NCBI GenBank assembly: GCA_902795715.1
Contig: CADBME010000301.1
Span: forward strand, 1 to 6,913
From: an uncultured Lachnospiraceae bacterium
GTDB lineage: Bacteria > Bacillota_A > Clostridia > Lachnospirales > Lachnospiraceae
Direction of reading: 5' to 3'
Length of the DNA: 6,913 nucleotides
The notes beneath the pieces are model-generated. The model saw nothing but the letters and a program-made list of their open reading frames with translations. It ran no database searches and had not been told where the DNA came from. Every line of letters starts with the position of its first letter. Position 1 is the first letter of the stretch. The translations under genes were made by a program, and so were the position numbers. Below are positions 6,265-6,913 of this stretch, piece after piece.

Positions 6265-6913
6265 TGACCGGGATTATCTCATGATGTCGGGGATTCAGCA
6301 TTTTTCATTCTGTAGAAGGCAGTGGGCATTGATTCATATTGAACAGCAGTGGAAAGAAAATATTCATACTGCTCTTGGAAAACTGGATCATACTCGCTGT
6401 CATGATGGCGATGTATATGAAAAACGTGGGGATTTATTAACAATTCGCAACTTGCGAGTTGTATCGCACCGATTGCATTTATCCGGCAATTGCGATGTCG
6501 TTGAATTCAGAAAAGATCCGCAAGGAATCAGCATCCGCTATTGTGACGGACTTTGGAAACCGATGCCTGTGGAATACAAACATGGGCATAGCAAAACAAA
6601 CGATGCCGACAGAGTTCAGCTTTGCGCTCAGGTTATGGCATTAGAAGAGATGCTGAATTGCGATATTCAGGAAGCCGCACTGTATTATGCAGAGACACGC
6701 CGCAGAGAAGCTGTAGAGATTTCACAAGATCTTCGAACAAAAACGCAGGACATGGCTGATGAAATGTGGCAGTATTTTCAGAAGGGTTATACACCAAAAG
6801 TTAAGACGGGAAAGCAATGTAAAGCATGCTCATTAAATGATCTGTGCCTTCCGCGTTTGTGTCAAAGAGTTAGTGTAAAAAGATATTTAGATGAGGCACT
6901 TCAAGAAAACGAA
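6257..6913 (+). CDS. cas4: Cas4, type I-C (RecB-like Fe-S nuclease; 3' end outside window)
   Basis: Cas4 acts with Cas1-Cas2 in spacer acquisition, choosing and trimming prespacers that carry the right PAM. The frame gives 219 residues with no stop before the window end. I-C Cas4 proteins are close to this length, so probably only a few codons are missing. Four cysteines for a 4Fe-4S cluster are present: C19 (in FCRRQW) and C188, C191, C197. RecB-family nuclease residues are H45, D80 (GNCDVVEF), E106 and K108 (VEYKHG), and Q121/Q125 in the QLCAQ helix. The start is GTG 6257: GGAGG at 6243-6247 is 9 bases upstream, and an in-frame TAG at 6251-6253 rules out anything longer. Starts at ATG 6281 or 6284 would remove residues before the SGIQHF motif and are less likely. 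The 8-base overlap with cas7c suggests translational coupling. cas1 and cas2 are expected next. Confidence 0.95.
   Translation, partial: MCDDRDYLMMSGIQHFSFCRRQWALIHIEQQWKENIHTALGKLDHTRCHDGDVYEKRGDLLTIRNLRVVSHRLHLSGNCDVVEFRKDPQGISIRYCDGLWKPMPVEYKHGHSKTNDADRVQLCAQVMALEEMLNCDIQEAALYYAETRRREAVEISQDLRTKTQDMADEMWQYFQKGYTPKVKTGKQCKACSLNDLCLPRLCQRVSVKRYLDEALQENE

Noticed and set aside
6459..6644. Plus-strand open frame of 61 codons between the end of cas7c and the window edge
   Set aside because: It lies in another frame of cas4, whose Fe-S cysteines and nuclease motifs are clearly in the frame starting at 6257.

Overview
The window carries most of a type I-C CRISPR-Cas operon, all on the + strand, in the order cas3 - cas5c - cas8c (with an internal cas11c) - cas7c - cas4. 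This is the usual I-C gene order. Strong GGAGG-type ribosome binding sites, GTG starts, a sortase-like gene tail upstream and moderate to low GC point to a Gram-positive Firmicute, probably a gut or oral Clostridia (Lachnospiraceae-like). The genus cannot be fixed from the sequence.

Layout: 2-133 is the 3' end of a GC-rich gene whose last 43 residues look like the C-terminus of a sortase (TLFTC followed by Arg). It is closed by a clear intrinsic terminator at 149-190. From 191 to 470 lies AT-rich noncoding DNA with several short inverted and direct repeats and a plausible promoter for the cas operon. The cas genes then run from 471 to the window end, with gaps of 2 and 15 bases and overlaps of 4 and 8 bases, so they almost certainly form one transcript. 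Cas4 is open at the right edge. cas1, cas2 and the CRISPR array are expected just beyond the window and are not seen here.

How the genes work together, from family knowledge: Cas5c cuts pre-crRNA (type I-C lacks Cas6) and caps the 5' end of the crRNA. Cas7c forms the backbone along the crRNA. Cas8c reads the PAM, and Cas11c, translated separately from the 3' end of cas8c, forms the belly of the surveillance complex. Cas3, an HD nuclease fused to an SF2 helicase, is recruited to degrade target DNA. Cas4 works with Cas1-Cas2 to select and trim PAM-bearing prespacers. All key catalytic motifs I looked for are present, so the visible genes look intact and functional.

I found no previously undescribed system. 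The most informative point is the well-formed internal start for Cas11c (Shine-Dalgarno 5008-5014, ATG 5023), a small gene that ordinary annotation misses. The least explained piece is the repeat-rich 191-470 region.
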